Source: Saposhnikovia divaricata (lineage: Eukaryota > Streptophyta > Magnoliopsida > Apiales > Apiaceae). Taken from it: DNA of 64,000 nt. The DNA lies in contig CM071595.1 in assembly GCA_036435485.1 (NCBI GenBank), positions 1,240,001 to 1,304,000 of the forward strand, in the 5' to 3' direction. A program made the position numbers and the translations under genes. Position 1 is the stretch's first letter, and every line of letters begins with the position of its first letter. Below, one piece after another: positions 62,174 to 64,000 of the stretch. The notes under the pieces are model-generated. The model saw only the letters and a list, made by a program, of their open reading frames with translations, ran no database searches and was not told where the DNA came from.

Positions 62174-64000
62174 TGGTCCGACCCGATTTTTAACAATATC
62201 CCGTGTACTAACCCCTTTGAGGATTATCCAAAAACCGAGTTTTGACTATATAAGCTCCGATTCAGGTCTGAATTGCGTCAAATAAAATTTCGTTGAATTC
62301 CAATAACCCATAGGAACAAAATATGTAAAAATATCCACAAAATGGTCCGACCCGATTTTTAACAATATCCCGTGTACTAACCCCTTTGAGAATTTTCCGA
62401 AAACCGAGTTTCGATCATATCAGCTCCGATTCCGGTCCGAACTGCGTCAAATAAAATTTCGTTGAATTCCAATAACCCATAGGAACAAAATATTTAAAAA
62501 TATCAACAAAATGGTCCGACCCGATTTTTAACAATATCCTGTGTACTAACCCCTTTGAGGATTATCCAAAAACCGAGTTTTGACTATATCAGCTCCGATT
62601 CAGGTCTGAATTGCGTCAAATAAAATTTCGTTGAATTCCAATAACCCATAGGAACAAAATATGTAAAAATATCCTTAAAGTGGTCCGACTCGATTTTTAA
62701 CAATATCCCGTGTACTAACCACTTTGAGGATTATCCGAAAACCGAGTTTCGTTCATATCAGCTCCGATTCAGGTCTGAATTGCGTCAAATAAAATTTCGT
62801 TGAATTCCAATAACCCATAGGAACAAAATATTTAAAAATATCCACAAAATGGTCAGACCCGATTTTTAACAATATCCCGTGTACTAACCCCTTTGAGGAT
62901 TATCCAAAAACCGAGTTTTGACTATATAAGCTCCGATTCAGGTCTGAATTGCGTCAAATAAAATTTCGTTGAATTCCAATAACCCATAGGAACAAAATAT
63001 GTAAAAATATCCACAAAATGGTCCGACCCGATTTTTAACAATATCCCGTGTACTAACCCCTTTGAGAATTTTCCGAAAACCGAGTTTCGATCATATCAGC
63101 TCCGATTCCGGTCCGAACTGCGTCAAATAAAATTTCGTTGAATTCCAATAACCCATAGGAACAAAATATTTAAAAATATCAACAAAATGGTCCGACCCGA
63201 TTTTTAACAATATCCCGTGTACTAACCCCTTTGAGGATTATCCAAAAACCGAGTTTTGACTATATAAGCTCCGATTCAGGTCTGAATTGCGTCAAATAAA
63301 ATTTCGTTGAATTCCAATAACCCATAGGAACAAAATATGTAAAAATATCCACAAAATGGTCCGACTCGATTTTTAACAATATCCCGTGTACTAACCCCTT
63401 TGAGGATTATCCAAAAACCGAGTTTTGACTATATCAGCTCCGATTCAGGTCTGAATTGCGTCAAATAAAATTTCGTTGAATTCCAATAACCCATAGGAAC
63501 AAAATATGTAAAAATATCCTTAAAATGGTCCGACTCGATTTTTAACAATATCCCGTGTACTAACCACTTTGGGGATTATCCGAAAACCGAGTTTCGTTCA
63601 TATCAGCTCCGATTCAGGTCTGAATTGCGTCAAATAAAATTTCGTTGAATTCCAATAACCCATAGGAACAAAATATTTAAAAATATCCACAAAATGGTCC
63701 GACCCGATTTTTAACAATATCCCGTGTACTAACCCCTTTGAGAATTTTCCGAAAACCGAGTTTCGATCATATCAGCTCCGATTCCGGTCTGAATTGCGTC
63801 AAATAAAATTTCGTTTAATTACAATAACCCATAGGAACAAAATATGTAAAAATATCCACAAAATGGTCCGACTCGATTTTTAACAATATCCCGTGTACTA
63901 ACCCCTTTGAGGATTATCCAAAAACCGAGTTTTGACTATATAAGCTCCGATACAGGTCTGAATTGTGTAAAATAAAATTTCGTTGAATTCCAATAACCCA
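62174..64000 (+). repeat. 11-mer higher-order repeat, next copy, cut by the window end
   Basis: Ten full monomers F B2' D A H B2' F G' A B'' and a 137-base partial C (63864..64000). Same markers as the previous copy at +1859 (62540, 63812). The partial C has GTGTAAAATA, shared with the C at 44428 rather than with 62005. Confidence 0.91.

Larger units (their letters stand above)
1..64000 (+). repeat. 169-bp satellite DNA array filling the window
   Basis: Head-to-tail copies of a 169-bp monomer run from edge to edge with no inversion, insertion or unique spacer. Monomer starts (TGGTC) fall at 7, 176, 344, 513 and then every 169 bp apart from seven off-length copies. 378 full monomers plus two partial ones account for every base. 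The consensus contains, in order, GATTTTTAAC, CCGTGTACTAAC, a CGAAAACCGAGTTTCG-type dyad, AGCTCCGATT, a GAATTC and an AT-rich tail before the next TGGTC. Monomers differ from each other mainly by substitution, and sets of different monomers recur in order as higher-order repeats. Near-nucleosome length and HOR order are known features of centromeric satellites (human alpha satellite, many plant satellites); a centromeric role here is inference. The strand sign only marks the orientation in which I describe the monomer. No gene is present in any stretch. Confidence 0.98.

Noticed and set aside
1..64000. CRISPR array or other prokaryotic repeat system
   Set aside because: Repeats are contiguous 169-bp units with no unique spacers, no leader and no adjacent genes.
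1..64000. Transposable element, LTR or inverted repeat insertions
   Set aside because: The monomer count closes to the base with only seven small length changes, so there is no room for inserted sequence. No inverted monomers were seen.
1..64000. tRNA, 5S or other RNA gene repeats
   Set aside because: No cloverleaf, A/B box pair or conserved rRNA segment was recognised in the monomer, and the AT-rich tail and HOR pattern fit a non-coding satellite.
1..64000. Assigning the array to a named satellite family or species
   Set aside because: Monomer length and base composition are shared by many unrelated satellites and I do not recognise this sequence. A search of a consensus against satellite and genome databases would decide.

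Overview
The whole 64 kb window is one uninterrupted tandem satellite array. I found no gene, RNA gene, transposable element or unique sequence on either strand. The repeat unit is 169 bp, about 35.5% G+C in the copy I counted, and every copy points the same way. Using the TGGTC at position 7 as monomer start, there are 378 complete monomers (7..63863), a 6-base partial at the left edge and a 137-base partial at the right edge (63864..64000). The count closes exactly: 378 x 169 = 63,882, and the seven off-length monomers I located (two of 158, four of 168, one of 170 bp) account for the 25-base shortfall. Nothing foreign is hidden in the array. Both ends are cut inside the array, so its real borders are not seen.

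Organism: a eukaryote. Near-nucleosome-length monomers in higher-order repeats (HORs) are typical of centromeric or pericentromeric heterochromatin. Many diagnostic differences between monomer types are C/T or G/A changes at CpG, as expected if the array has been cytosine-methylated. That favours a plant, a vertebrate or another methylating lineage, but I do not recognise the satellite family and name no species.

Monomer types (letters are mine). Group Y has CGAAA..TTTC at monomer positions 56..71: A (CCAC at 39..42, TTCGTTC), B (GAGAATTTT, TTCGATC, CCGAACTGCG, TTTTGTTG), B2 (as B with TTCGTTGCATT), B2' (as B2 with GAATT), B'' (ends TTTAATTAC) and E (TCAGACCC, TTTCAATC). Group X has CAAAA..TTTTG there: C (TATATAAG, GATACAGG, TTGTGTC), C2 (as C with TTGTTTC), D (TATATCAG, ends TGTA..CCTTAAA), F (TATATAAG, GATTCAGG), G and G' (D-like with a TCCGACTC front) and H (E front, F back).

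Layout. 1..13163: built on a five-monomer unit A-E-F-B2-D plus C-C2-C2-D runs, with a 2535-bp 15-mer and a 664-bp tandem unit carrying an 11-bp deletion. 13164..29556: built on a four-monomer unit A-B-C-D, with 11-, 5-, 6-, 29- and 15-mer duplications. 29557..33443: A-E-F-G-D units. 33275..49666: a B2'/H/G'/B'' family with an 18-mer tandem pair, 11-mers, a 15-mer derived from the 11-mer, and a 10-mer pair containing hybrid monomers. 49667..54568: return of A-B-C-D inside an 11-mer pair. 54569..60314: mixed types with a 14-mer pair. 60315..64000: return of the 11-mer first seen at 40204, exactly 20,111 bp (119 monomers) away.

The biology visible here is array evolution: repeated in-register unequal exchange or conversion duplicating, deleting and recombining whole monomers. 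All offsets are my own by-eye alignments of shared private variants; no identity percentages were computed.
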